Positions 46,759-58,693 of a stretch of DNA of 64,000 nt are shown one piece after another. Location: the NCBI RefSeq assembly GCF_020382885.2, contig NC_058495.1, positions 25,450,127-25,514,126 on the forward strand, in the 5' to 3' direction. Both the position numbers and the translations under genes were made by a program. Origin of the DNA: Scatophagus argus (lineage: Eukaryota > Chordata > Actinopteri > Scatophagidae). The first letter of the stretch is position 1; each line of letters begins with the position of its first letter. The notes under the pieces were generated by a model. It made no database searches. It saw nothing but the letters and a program-made list of their open reading frames with translations, and was not told the DNA's origin.

Positions 46759-47259
46759 AGACGTGATCAGTGATCTCTTTAAGATAAAGAGGTGGTGGTT
46801 GGTTCCCAGAGGAGCAGGAGACCCCCTGCTCCGGTTATCACTCATGGAGAGGAATATACGACTTTCTGAATTTCATTTATGCTTTGTCTGTCCAGGCTTT
46901 TTTAAAACATATCTGCATCTCATTCATAACTGGCTGATCTCTCGCTCTCTCTTGAGATCAATAAAGTTTTGTCTTATCTTACTTTAGTTTCCTTCATGCT
47001 TGTGTTGTTCTGCCTTAAAACAAACTGCCCCCTCAGGGTGTAAGCAGGCTGCTCGTGTATTCAGGTATGTTGGAAGACCATCATCTTTTTTTATAACCAG
47101 TCAAGAGTTTGAAGTATCAGATACTTAAGTTTGTATTTTTAGTCATGTGTTACACTGAGGGGCCATTTCAGCATACGTTCAGCATGTAAAATTCTAAACA
47201 TGTACTGAAAACTGTTCTGTTGTAAGAACTTCCTCTTCCCGTTTGCTTGAACTGATGAC

Positions 47260-47478
47260 AAATGTGTGTGTGTTTGTTTGTGCGCTTGTGGGAGCTTGGG
47301 AGAAGGCAGGCTGCATGACTGAAGGGCCCCCAAGGTGGCCATTGGGATGCCCGACTAGAATGATGGCTTCCTGGCTCTGATGAAGGGGTCCTTCAGGCGG
47401 TAGGCTGAATGACTATGATCTGTCATCAAGGCCTGACCTGCAGTCCACACACGCACACAGACACACACACACACACAA
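47260..47478. repeat. Duplicated element of unknown nature, copy 2
   Basis: Same arrangement as copy 1: TG-rich start, core from 47318, CA-rich end. The two copies are in the same orientation, about 1037 bp apart. The minus strand again ends a short frame with AYRLKDPFIRARKPSF and a stop. Confidence 0.8.
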
Positions 47479-47938
47479 CTGCCCTGACTTAAATCTAAGA
47501 GATCTTGTTTAGTTTTTGTTGACGCTGTATGGTGGTAATTTGATATTCTAATGTGTTTGTGAAGTACAGGCGTTGGGAGGCTTCTCGTATTAAGACTGAT
47601 CATATCATGCTGGTTTAATTTTCAGATTTTTTACTAAGATGTAAGACTGCCACTGGCCTTTTCAGTATATGTAAGGACAAATTCGTGTACTGTAGTTGGT
47701 TGCACCTGAGCCTCGTAAAGTGCTCGTCAAAATCATGAGAGACCTTTTGGATTCAGTCCCGTCTTTTGCACCACACAATAAAGCTGAAAGGAAAACATAC
47801 CTTCATCATGGTGCTATAGACACATACATAGGAAATGAAATAATATAATACAGATAACGTCATAAGGTTTCCTAAAATCTGAAAAAAAGAAGTTCAATAT
47901 AGAGAAGAGAAAAAAAATCCATGAACTTCCAGGAATTG

Positions 47939-47942
<4 letters not shown>

Positions 47943-47973
<31 letters not shown>
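47943..47973. repeat. (TG)n microsatellite
   Basis: About 15 units. Confidence 0.95.
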
Positions 47974-47974
<1 letters not shown>

Positions 47975-48074
47975 AGTGTATATTTTCTGGGGCTCACAAT
48001 ATAATGAATGGGGTCAGCAGGTAACGTCAGGAGATGTCAAAGGCTATCTGGTCATACTGCACCTGTCTTGACCA

Positions 48075-48096
48075 TCTCTCTCTCTCTCTCTCTCTT
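48075..48096. repeat. (TC)n microsatellite
   Basis: About 10 units, followed by interrupted TG-rich sequence to 48155. Confidence 0.9.
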
Positions 48097-50160
48097 CCTT
48101 CCTGTGTGAGTATGTGTGTGCGCGAGCATGCGTGTGTATGTGTATGTATGTGCATGTGCTCATAATGCAGAGAAAGGGAGATTTGATAACTTCCACAGAG
48201 GAGAAGAGGTCAGAGGTCACAGTACCTACTCTGACTCTGAGGCAGCGGCAAGAGTTTGTGTATGTGTGTGTGTGTGTGACCTTCGAGACAGATACCTGGC
48301 AGAAGAAGAGGAGTGCATGCACGTGCTCAGTCTAGTGCAAAGGCTGTGATCCTTCACCTTTTACAAAATCTGACACAAAGCTGATGCCTCACAAGAGTTC
48401 ACTTCCCCCCTCGCACACGTTTTACACGTTTTATCTGAATCAAATCACATTAATTCTTCCTTCAGAGCTCCAGCTTTACCAAGGTCTTATTATATTCCTC
48501 AAAACCCAAGAGCGAGGAGTATACTGCCTGCCTCGCACAGCCACACCGCCTGCAGAAACACAAATGATTGTACGAATTGACTAACTAGCAACAAGCCAAA
48601 TCATATTTTGTGAACATATCTACGTATGATGTGGAAAATGCTGTAAAAGAAAAAAGAATTTCTGGGGTCAGTTATCATCACGTTAGCAGCTCTTGCCCAT
48701 TTGCAACCCAGCAGTCTGAAAACCCCATCCCCTGTTTGCTGTGAAAAGTTTAGCTTGCGCCCTAGGAGCTTTGTTATTGTTCGAGGTTAAAGGAATATAA
48801 AGATTTATGCATTATTCAGTTTTACACGCTGTTTAATTTAACAAACAGTATTATATATTGATGTGACTGATATGAGAACCCTTCACTGCTTTTTCTCTTG
48901 CTGGTGGTCTGGAGTTGGTGTGTGAAGTTGCTTCATGTGCAGCTTTCAAGTCAGTGGTTTCACTTAATGTGCTACCATACAGCAAAACGTGATTCATTAC
49001 AGTAGGCTACTGACAGGGCGATCGCAATTATGCTGCACTTTGCGCACAGTAGCTTTGGGACGTAATTGTTCTGAGCCCTTGAGGGTTGGCGTGAACACAT
49101 TATGGGTTGTCCTCTGCTCCAACAAAGCGGCTGCCTGCAGCATTTTAATTGATTCTGAGGTTTTCATTTCCCACTCATCAAAACAAATGAACACTGGTTT
49201 TGTGTGCTATTTGTGTGGTATCCAGGGACAGCGGAAGTCAGTCAAAGTCAGGGGTGCTGAGAGAAACTCTCTATGACGTAATCATACTAAATTCATGGTG
49301 TGCGACCCAAAGTTAATGGATAGGATTTATTTATAATGTTTAACAGTCAGCAAATTTGAACGCCAACACTTGTTGTCATAGTGGGGACTGTTTATTATTC
49401 CGATGGTCTGTTGTTCAGAAACCCCAATAATGTAAAATAATGTGTCAGTGCACCTCATAGCTCAGTTGTCTGACAGTCTGTTATCACATTAAACAAAAAG
49501 CTTCTGCTGCAAACGCGTGTTGTTCTGAAAATGCACACACTTTTTAAGAGTAAAACCACCCTGTTTGCTACAATGAAAGTACAGTTGACTCTTTGGTAGA
49601 CATCAACCCTTCTTGTTCTGCTGCTGTCTGGCTTCTCTCTGGAGGTTCGGCTGATATTCTGACAGTATCGCTACACTGGTGAAGACCTCCGTAAGCCTAA
49701 AACCATGACTTAAAACCAGACTTAATCCTGGCTGCTAGCTAATTAGCTGCTTAAAGACACAAAATAACTTTAGTAAATTTATTTATTCAACTTCAGTACA
49801 AGGGAACCTGCTCTTTTATTCCCGGAAGCCTCCTGACCTTCATCTCTTACATTTCAGACAATATTTTATGCAAGATTTCTGGATTCTGCTGACAATTTAA
49901 TGTCCATCATCCTCTTTTATGTCAAGTAAATCCTTATGTGTCCCATGGCAACCCTACAGTAGATAATAAAACATCCATTTTAGCTCTAATAAGAGATTTG
50001 TCTTTGAAAAATAAATGTTACTGAGAGATCCAAACTTTCCTTTGAGATCCAAAACCCTTTACAAAGTTCTAATTTAAGTTCTAATTACCTAAACTTTTTG
50101 AAAGCAAAAAAGCTTACATAATACTGTTTTACCTTTCCACGCATACATGCATAAATAAAA

Positions 50161-50184
50161 TACACACACACACACACACACACA
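50161..50184. repeat. (CA)n microsatellite
   Basis: About 12 units. Confidence 0.95.
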
Positions 50185-51238
50185 GCACCATCATATTTGG
50201 TTCCTGTTTTACTTTGTTTATCCTACTGTGGCTTTTAGAATGAAACCAAATATTTTATTACCTTCTGTTCTCCCACATGTGCATAAATGTACACACACGG
50301 TCATGCAAGAATGATTTACTATGCGCTTCGGTTCCACAGTTTCATTGCCAAACTCCTCCTGAGCAGAGTTTTTGTAGCTGTGTATACTCCCTGGCTACGG
50401 AGTCCTCCTTGGCAAGAGGAGCACTTGTTTTGTTCGTCTTCCTGCTTCCTTGTGAAGAAATGCATCCCTGTGAAAACACCCCACACACCTGCAGGAGAAG
50501 ATAATAAGATAGGAGTGTGAGACGTGGACTCCCTCGCTCATTTAAATGCTAATCTGCTTTCTATTTCTTCCTCCTCCTATGAAGACAATTGGGGTCACTA
50601 ACTAGGAGGCCATTTGTTCTTTTGGTTTCAGATCAGTCCGACGGTGCCTCTGAGTCCAAATAGGTGGCAGTCAAACTTCTCGGAGACTTGTTTATGTACT
50701 GTCATTATTTTTGTTGAATTCTCAGTGATGAGAACCTTCTGATAAGGAAAAAAGTGATAAGGACTAATTAAAGCTTCAGTTATAAAAAGAGAAAACGTTT
50801 CGAGTGAGCCATTGTTGGCGTCTCTGCTCGTCTGAGCTCCAGTTTCATGAGACGATTTCAGATGGTGACCTAAGACACCGTAAGAGCTCATGATTCAGAG
50901 ACAACATGCTCGTAATCAGTGCATGGTGTCTGCCTGCTGTCACTGTAATGATCCCCATCAGCTTTCAGAGGGTCTTCAGAAGAATCCAAGCAGAAATATC
51001 AGGAGGGCATTTAATGAGACAGATATTACTTTCAAATTAAAACAGCAGGCGTCTTTTCATTTGTCTTTTTCCCCCTGTTGCCCTCTCCTGCTTTTGTCTT
51101 TTCACTCTCACTCCTCTTTTCCAGTCTGCATTTCTTTCTCTCGGTTGCCGTGTGTCATTTCAATTAAGATACCGAGTAATTAAATCTCTTTTTAATGAAA
51201 CCTAACCGCCTGAGTCTGTGCATGCATCAGTGCACACG

Positions 51239-51266
51239 GTGTGTGTGTGTGTGTGTGTGTGTGTGT
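51239..51266. repeat. (TG)n microsatellite
   Basis: About 14 units. Confidence 0.95.
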
Positions 51267-52626
51267 TGGTAAACATGCACACCACCTCTCCACAGTTTTG
51301 CTTGCAGGTATATACTCAACCCCATTATGTTAACTGCCTAATGATCCTCACACATGTTGGTTTAAATTGTGTTTGGCAAACATTTAACGGCAGCAGAATT
51401 ATCACAGGACAGATAGTCAGGAGGTTAGTCTGATGATTATTGAGACCTGGTGCTGCACAGAATGATGAAATTATTCTGTTATTGCTTTATATTGAGGCAC
51501 AACTTCAACACATGCAGGCATCTGTTGTCTTGTTCATGTTCACAGCCAAAAGATTGGAATTCCCAGCAAAGGTTGTAACTGCTTCCAAAATTTGTTTCCT
51601 GTCTGAGTTCAAATGGATGTTAAGTAATTCATTGTGTGTGGGATACAATGAGATCAGGTTCCTCCTCTGAGGGGGCTGCCTTCTGGGTTGTTTACATGCA
51701 TTCACTTTCAGACTTTCAGTTGACTGTTGCCCCTTGAACACATTGCAACAGTGTGAATCAGGGTCTAAAGCAGACTGAGGGCAGAGAAAAACGAGGCTCA
51801 GGGCTCTCTGATCTGCAAAACATCAGATTTCTATCTCCGCGGAGGTCTTTTTTACCACTGACTCCACAAATAACACCATAAGTAAACTTATATAGCCAGA
51901 CAGGACACTCTGATGTGACAGGCAGGTAAACAACACACACACACAAAAAAACCTCAGATAAGGTTCAGGATGCTAGCTTGTCTGATGAGCAGTCCATAGG
52001 AAAACAGGTAAATGAAAACACGAACAAAAAGCTGACGGTGAGGCAGAAAAAAGGCGGCGATCAGACTAGCAGACTGTTTTGCTTCGAGGCAGCAGATGAG
52101 CGAGCGGCCAAGGCCGTGAATTGGATGGGCCTGACTGGCACATCTGCTCTTTGAGATTAAGGGCTGTGCCAAGCGACGGCAGCAAAGACCTGACATATTC
52201 TCACAGCAACACGGGGCAGGCTTTGAAAAAAGCCATATTACCTGGAGGAACACTGGATGTTTGCTGTGCTGTCTGGCTCTGCAGATCACACCTTGCTACA
52301 CCTCGCAGATCAGTGAGCTGACACCCTGTGGTTACAGAAATTCAAAAATGACAAGCCCCTTCACGGTGGACATTTTTTTTTTTTTTTGCTGAAGTTTCTC
52401 AAATGATACAAATCACATTCAAACAGTATAGCTGCCAGAGAAGAGCCTCTCCCCAAATGTTGCCTTTCCGTCATACTTTTGTGCCTCAGGAGAAGAAGAG
52501 AAAAGAAACGTGACGCTGTTTCAGCTCCACACTGAAGAGAAAATCAAAAAACATTACAACAACACAATGAACAGCCCATAATGAGTGGAAATTAATCTTA
52601 ACGATGACTTCAGTGTCTGAACTGAT
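51267..52626. other. Non-coding region
   Basis: No gene recognised. A GC-richer, repeat-free block at about 52050-52320 is of unknown nature. A T17 run lies at about 52371-52387. Confidence 0.4.
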
Positions 52627-52700
52627 GGGTGCATGGGTGGCGCAGCAGTTAACTTCCTGCCCACCACTGCAAAGATGCGCCGTTTGATTCTTACCTCAAC
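52627..52700 (+). repeat. Probable tRNA-derived SINE head
   Basis: The A-box-like GGGTGGCGCAGCAGTTAA and B-box-like CGTTTGATTCTTACC have pol III spacing. I cannot define a tail, so the full extent is unknown. Confidence 0.45.
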
Positions 52701-53455
52701 TCATGAATGCATGTGAACACCAGCTCGGTGAAAAGAAGTGGCTGCAACGCTGCGTGGAGATAACACTCGCGTCTGCAGGCCTCAATACAGCTGACGTGAT
52801 AAGCACAGTAGCGGATAACAAATTGGACTTTTCCAGTAAGGGACAGAAAATAGTGACCCCTTTCAGCAAAAATTTTAAAAAATAAATAAATGAGCTCCGT
52901 CTTTATTTAAGGAGCAGTCAAGATAACCACAACCTACAAGTCTGCAGAGGAGTCCAAGAAACAGAGCTGAATTAAACCACAGTAACAGTGGTGGTACATT
53001 TGATTTATCTACAAGCAGAGTTTGCTTCTAACGCCTCCTTCACGCTTCATCTGTCCTTCTCTTGCTTCCTCCTTTCCTTGTTGTTACTTGTTTTATGACT
53101 TGAAGCACAAGTTTGTTTGTTTTTTTTTTTATGTTTTCCATTTTTCCACCTCTTTCCGCCTCGTGCTTTATCGTTCTGTTTTCTCCTCTCATCCCACATC
53201 CCCCATCCCTCTTTTTTCACCTTGTGGACTCAAGATTTAAGCATGGGGTGATGGTTACTGGCACACCAAGACTTCTGGGTAATGGTGCCAGGGCTTTAGT
53301 GCCACAGAGTCTACAGTGATGGCCTCTCGCTTGTGTGTGTGTGTGTGCGTGTGTGCGTGTGTGTACATGTATGTGTGTACCTGGCTTCTAGATAAATCCA
53401 TCACCACATTTGGCATCAGGTCAGCTTGAGGATTGTGTGTTTGTCTCTCTCTGTC

Positions 53456-53458
<3 letters not shown>
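52701..53458. other. Non-coding region
   Basis: T- and C-rich around 53020-53230, interrupted TG repeats at 53330-53380. No gene recognised. Confidence 0.4.

Positions 53459-53493
<35 letters not shown>
53459..53493. repeat. (TG)n microsatellite
   Basis: About 17 units. Confidence 0.96.
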
Positions 53494-53496
<3 letters not shown>

Positions 53497-53658
53497 ACTT
53501 TGTGCTGGCCATCAGTTAGTCCTTTGTGCTCCCTGGGGGATCAGAATGAGACATGGGCATAAGGAGCTAACATTCCCCCGCAGGGCTGCTCATGCCAGCA
53601 CTCCTTCATATGCATGAGATTTGCTGTAAGCCAAGTGTGTGTTTCTTAGTGTCTGTGC

Positions 53659-53661
<3 letters not shown>

Positions 53662-53690
<29 letters not shown>
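53662..53690. repeat. (TG)n microsatellite
   Basis: About 14 units. Confidence 0.96.
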
Positions 53691-53910
53691 CTTTGCACAT
53701 TTTTACCTCTGTGGCTCCTTGTAGGATGCCAATAGAAAAAGGAAGATATTATATACATTTCTCTTAGCAAAATGTTGTGTTTTTCCATCTTTGTAAATGT
53801 TGGAAAATCATGTGCACATGTAGTTGCTGTACTCTAAATGAGCCTTACGTGATTCATTTGTGTATCCAGGTAGGTTTTCTTCCTCTTAGCGTGTTAGAAG
53901 GTTAGCTTGA

Positions 53911-53943
53911 GTGTGTGTGCGTGTGTGTGTGTGTGTGTGTGTG
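53911..53943. repeat. (TG)n microsatellite, one interruption
   Basis: About 16 units with a single TGCG. Confidence 0.95.
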
Positions 53944-54385
53944 AATGAATGTGTTCATGGAGCCAAATCTGAGCCAAATAGAAAGCTCTGTGTTCCAAGC
54001 CCTGAGGCTGTGTGCTCTAAATATAATGTCAGAGTTGAGGAGCAGTTGCAGACGTGTACTGTAGCTCTTCATCAAGCACTGTCTTGTCACATCTCTTAAA
54101 TGAGATGTTCCACTTTAAAAATGGTAATTCTACGAGCTTGAGCAGCTTTCCTTCGAAACACAGTCCACCGGAGACGTGCCCCCCTTTTGCTGACATGTCT
54201 GGTCTAAAGGTTTGCTGGGCTTTCTGTTGAGGTTTGGGTTTCTGTATAGCTGGTCAGAATCAGCGCTGATTCTTTAAGTCTAATGGAAATTATTTGGTCT
54301 GCAATGTTTAAGTGGAACGTCCACATGTTTGCCAGAAACCGGTTTCCCTGCAGAACATTGCATTGTGAACAGAAGATTAATTTTC

Positions 54386-54419
54386 AGTTCAATTCAATTC
54401 AATTTAATTCAATTCAATC
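54386..54419. repeat. (AATTC)n pentanucleotide repeat
   Basis: Six to seven imperfect units, about 20 bp before a Tc1-like fragment. Confidence 0.9.
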
Positions 54420-54437
54420 TAGACCAAACTCTTTCAT

Positions 54438-54497
54438 TTGATTAATGTTATTCACTTTACCTGTCAGTGGTTTTAATGTTGTGGCTGATCAGAATAT
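54438..54497 (+). mobile_element. Terminal fragment of Tc1-like transposon, family B
   Basis: The run GATTAATGTTATTCACTTTA, ACCTGTCAGTGG and GTTTTAATGTTGTGGCTGAT is one intact terminus of the family seen at 19597-19800. Only about 60 bp is kept. Confidence 0.75.
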
Positions 54498-55004
54498 AAT
54501 TTCTTTCTACTTCCTCCACAGCCTGATAACACTTTCCACTTTAACTGTCTCACAGCATGCATATGAATGTATTTTCACTTTGCATTACTACCCTGCATTG
54601 CTACTCCCACAAAACACAATGTGAAATGATGTGGCCATAACAGCATGATGACCTCTAAAGCCGTTTAAAGTGTACATCAATAAAGAGGTTATTCCTAAGC
54701 GTGAAAGGATCAGTAAGATGTACCACTCTCTCATGTATTATGTATTCAATTAAAATGTAATGCGAGAAGTGATCAGCAACACTGACTGTTCACAACAAAC
54801 CTCAACATGCATAATTAATAATGCATAATTCCTGTGACTGATTTTATTGTGTTGCTTGTAAACCAGATTTCTCTTAATTTCTACATTACTCACTTGAAAG
54901 AGTTTGCTTTACACTTGGGCTGTTGTGCGCTAAATAATCCGAAGGTTTCCTCAGAGCGTGAAAGCAGCAGCGTGGTGGCCACTGCTGGAACAGTAAGAAG
55001 AGAG
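54498..55004. other. Non-coding region
   Basis: AT-rich, no gene recognised. Confidence 0.4.
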
Positions 55005-55075
55005 CAGAGTAAACACCTGTGTGATGTACAGCGTGTAACTGACACATGCTGTACATCACACAGGTGTTTACTCTG
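55005..55075. repeat. 28-bp perfect inverted repeat with 15-nt spacer
   Basis: Left arm 55005-55032 and right arm 55048-55075 are exact reverse complements. The spacer (GTGTAACTGACACAT) can extend the stem by four pairs after a 2-nt bulge. A transcript of either strand would form a long hairpin. It does not overlap a recognised element. Confidence 0.97.
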
Positions 55076-56384
55076 GCTCAAAGATCTCTCAACTCTTGGA
55101 AACTGAGTGGACAGAAACTTGGACAAACTGAGGGATGCGTCTGTGCAGGTCCAGGTGTATGTGCTTGTGTGAAAGAAGTTTTAAAGGGACATTTCGCGCC
55201 TTTAAAATCAAAAATAAATATCAACAATAATGCTGTAACATTCTGTTTCCTGTTTGCTTGTGCTACTTACTTTTTGTGCCTTGCATTCGTTCCTGTCCTC
55301 ATGTGTATCGCAGCCCCATGATCTCCTTTACCTGTTGTCTCCACCCACTCACCTTCCTCTGTAGTTTCCCACCTGTCCAACCCGTACGCATAAGGCTCTT
55401 TGTTGCTCAGTTCCCAGACAGATTGTCTTTGTATCTCCTTCTTCCTCCTGTCTGCTCTCCTCTTTTGTACTTTTGACTGGTTTTTGGAGATTTTTTTCAC
55501 TTGTTTCCTGTCTGTACTGCTGGGTAAGAAATCAGTCATTTTATTCAAGGTAACACTTTCCTTTGTTGGCCTGCTGTTGCCTGCACATCTGGGAGAGACT
55601 GAGACAGTTGGTTAACCAGACTAAACATAATGTGACTAAAACATTACCTCGTCTGTGAACCTTTCTGTCAGACTGTCATCAGCAGTGTTTGTTTTAAGAA
55701 TCAAGACGACAATTTACATGATCCCACACTATTTCAATACTTCATATTAACTGTTGAGACCCTCAGCAGGAGAAATTACATACTGTTCATTTAAAACGCG
55801 TCTGCTCTCTACCCACCTTCTTCGATAGGTTGTTTTTGTTCAAGGAAGAAAATCAGCGGTTAATGGTGATTTTTGTCAGATGGGCATTTTGGACAGATTA
55901 ATTTCATATCATAATTCTATAAAGTTAAGCTCGTGCCAACAGAACTGTATGTGGAAACATCGTTAACATGTTTTTCCTTCGAGGATTTCACAGTGCAACC
56001 AGTGATGGAAATGTTCCCCTCTGCAAAATCTGGTTTGCAACTTCACAACATGAGGCAATTTGGCATTTTCTAAAGCGGCTGCCTAACGACGACACACAAC
56101 AGTTCCCACTCCCAATTTAACTCTTCTAATTACATGCCTTCGAAATTTGGATTACGCAGCCGCTGCATGGTGTGTGCTTTTGGAAGCAAACGCTGGGCAA
56201 CATTGTTGGTTCGGGGGACCAGAGAGAGTGCAGAAAATGTAGGCTGGTTCTGGCTGCGAGTGAGAATCCAATGTGGTTTACCTCTATCTCCCCTCATGCA
56301 GGGCTCTGTCTTTCTCTGCCTTGCTGTGTTGTTTTCTTCAGGGGATTTGGAGGTCTCTAACTCTGCCATCCAAATCCATTGTGC
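55076..56384. other. Non-coding region
   Basis: No gene recognised. The 167-residue open frame starting at 56134 runs into polypyrimidine sequence and has no domain. Confidence 0.4.
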
Positions 56385-56935
56385 TCACTATATACTCTCC
56401 TTCAATCCTCCTATATCTATCCTCTCCTCCTCACCTTCTCCTGTCTACCCAATCTTAACTTTTCCTCAGTTTTTTACTCTGCTTCCCTCCCGTCTTCTCT
56501 TCTCTCCTCACCAGATCTTGTCCCTTCTTATTTTCTCTCGTCTCCTGTCTAATCCTGTTTGTGCTATTCTCCTGCTCTCCCCCATTGTTCCTCTCTTGCC
56601 TGATCACATCTCCCCCAGCTTCTGTGTTCTTCTGTGATTTCCTTCCCTTATCATCCTCTCATTTGTCCCCATCTCATCCACTCTGCCTCTCATATCGTTC
56701 CCTCTTCTGCTTTCCGCTGTTCTCTTTGTTCCCAGTCCAATCTCTTTCCCTCTTTGCACCCTTGTTATTTTTCCTGTCTTTCCCTCTCTACACTTTTGCA
56801 CTCTCCCTCCTTCTGCTTACTTGCTCACCCGCGTCTCGGCTCCTCTTCCTCCTTTCCCTACCAATTCTTCTTATCATCTCCTCCAGAATCCGCCTCAGTC
56901 ACCCCCAACCCTCCCATCTTCCCAACCCACCGCTG
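56385..56935 (+). repeat. Long polypyrimidine tract
   Basis: CT-rich for about 550 bp. Overlapping Ser/Leu/Pro-rich frames in several registers are compositional. Confidence 0.75.
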
Positions 56936-57469
56936 ATACCAGCCAGTCATTTTACGTTTCATTGCCACCTTATTTAGAGCACATTTAACAATTTCATGCC
57001 GAGGAGATTCTCATACACTGGGAGGCAATATGTCTCCCTGTTGCTGGACTCAAAATATTTCTTTTTATGAGATTTATCAAAAAAAATGAAATGAGAGGCA
57101 AGCCAGAAGGCTGTTTTTGCTTTGTTCTCTTACCGCTGAGGGAGCCATTTGCTTTTTTGAAAGGAAATTAACAGTTTTACCAAGTGGGATAGTTCAGTTA
57201 AAAAAAAAGAGGGAGTATTAGCTGGTCGAGGTGGAGGAGCAGTGCCAAATCAAAGCATTATCTGTTTATTACAAGGCTTCATTATAGCTCCAGGCTTGAG
57301 TGAGCTTCCACTGCCCACTCAGTGCTATACGTCCAGCATCTCATAGCGCTCATCCCCAAAGTGCCGCCCCAGTAAACAATACTCTTCACCACAAAGCTGT
57401 GCAATGACTCTGGTCGACCGGTCAGGGGAGAGGTGATAAATTTAAAGACAGAATGTGCATTTTATTAGA
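56936..57469. other. Non-coding, repeat-free block
   Basis: Unique-looking sequence without microsatellites or recognised mobile elements, between two low-complexity tracts. Possibly a conserved non-coding element (see findings). Confidence 0.4.
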
Positions 57470-57770
57470 CGAGATATGGAAGAAATGAAGAAGAGATGGT
57501 GTTGGGTTTGGGGTGTTGAAGGGGAGGGCTGCTGCTTCTCTGCCGCCTTTCAAAACAGCTTTCTGGGATTAGCTGCTGCCACCTCCTGTGGGAGAAAATC
57601 TCTGAGGAGAAAAAGGCATGGAGTGGGATGAGAGGAAATGAGAGCACAGGAGAGAGGAAGTGGTTAGAGGACACAGGAGATAAGTGAAGGAAAGGAGACA
57701 GGGCAGGGGAGGAGATAAGGAGTGAAAAGTGAGAAAAGATGGGTGAAGATTGAAAGAATAACTGAGAGGA
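57470..57770 (+). repeat. Purine-rich tract
   Basis: GA-rich, interrupted near 57535-57595. Confidence 0.65.
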
Positions 57771-58357
57771 CTATAATATGACTCTGCTTTCTTATACTTC
57801 AGGCTAAATACTTTTTTGCTGTTTTGTATGTGGAGTGAAACAGTTTAGGCTAACGTCTCAAAACTGTCCAGTCCAGCTAACATGAGAAAATGTGACTTGT
57901 TTTTCCTCAGCTACATTGTGTGATCTTTGGACATAAACCAGCTCTCTGCAGCCAGCCAGCAGTTCAGTTAAGTAATCCTGTAGGTGGAGCTGCAACGACT
58001 GATCAGTCATTCAATCAAATGAAAACTGGTTGCCAGTCAGGTCAGTCGGGTCATATTTCAAGAAAAACTGTCAAAAGTTAAAGTTAATAATTCTTAACTG
58101 TGAGGGTTTGCTGCCCTTTAATTGTTTATGATGGGGTAGAAGGATCCAAACAGGCCAACAGGACCACCAACATAGATGCTAGGGGTCAAAGAACACTTTG
58201 CAGTCACAACTTGCTGCAGGCCACACAAACAGTTGCTTGCTGTCTCGAGCCTTCTCACATCACCAAACAGGGTTAAACTCTGCCAAAGTGCCATCACTAA
58301 CCAACACACAATCAAGTCTGTAGCTTAAAATATCTGGAGAGTCTGTGACACCTAAGG
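57771..58357. other. Non-coding region
   Basis: No gene recognised. Confidence 0.4.
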
Positions 58358-58693
58358 TACACTATAGGGACAAAAGTATTCAGACACACCTCTTTTTCTT
58401 TGAATTCAGGTGTGGTATGTGGCTGTTCCTCAGGGTTTGTTCTCGGCCCCTGACTTCCAGTGAAGGGAAATCTTAATGCTTCAGCATACCAAGACATTTT
58501 GGACAATGCTATGCTTCCAACTTTGTGGCAACAGTTTGTTGAAGGCCCTTTTCTATTTAAGCATGACTGACTGATGAATGATGAATGGGCACAAATTCCC
58601 ACAGAAACACTCCAACATGTTGTGGAAAGCCTTCACAGAAGAGTGGAAGCTGTTAGAGCTGCAAAGCTGTCTGTGAGTTTAGAGTATAGTGTA
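58358..58693 (+). mobile_element. Tc1-like transposon, heavily deleted, both tips present (family A copy 4)
   Basis: It starts with TACACTATAGGGACAAAAGT and ends at TATAGTGTA (58685-58693). The interior joins the segment around AAGACATTTTGGACAATGCT to the C-terminal transposase segment, with a deletion different from copies 1 and 2. No ORF survives. Confidence 0.8.

Larger units (their letters stand above)
47479..51238. other. Non-coding region with microsatellites
   Basis: (TG)n at 47943-47973, (TC)n at 48075-48096 and (CA)n at 50161-50184. No exon or RNA gene recognised. Confidence 0.4.

Noticed and set aside
56134..56977. Overlapping frames of 100-167 residues rich in Ser, Leu, Pro and Phe
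   Set aside because: They arise from a polypyrimidine tract that stays open in several registers; no domain or splice evidence.
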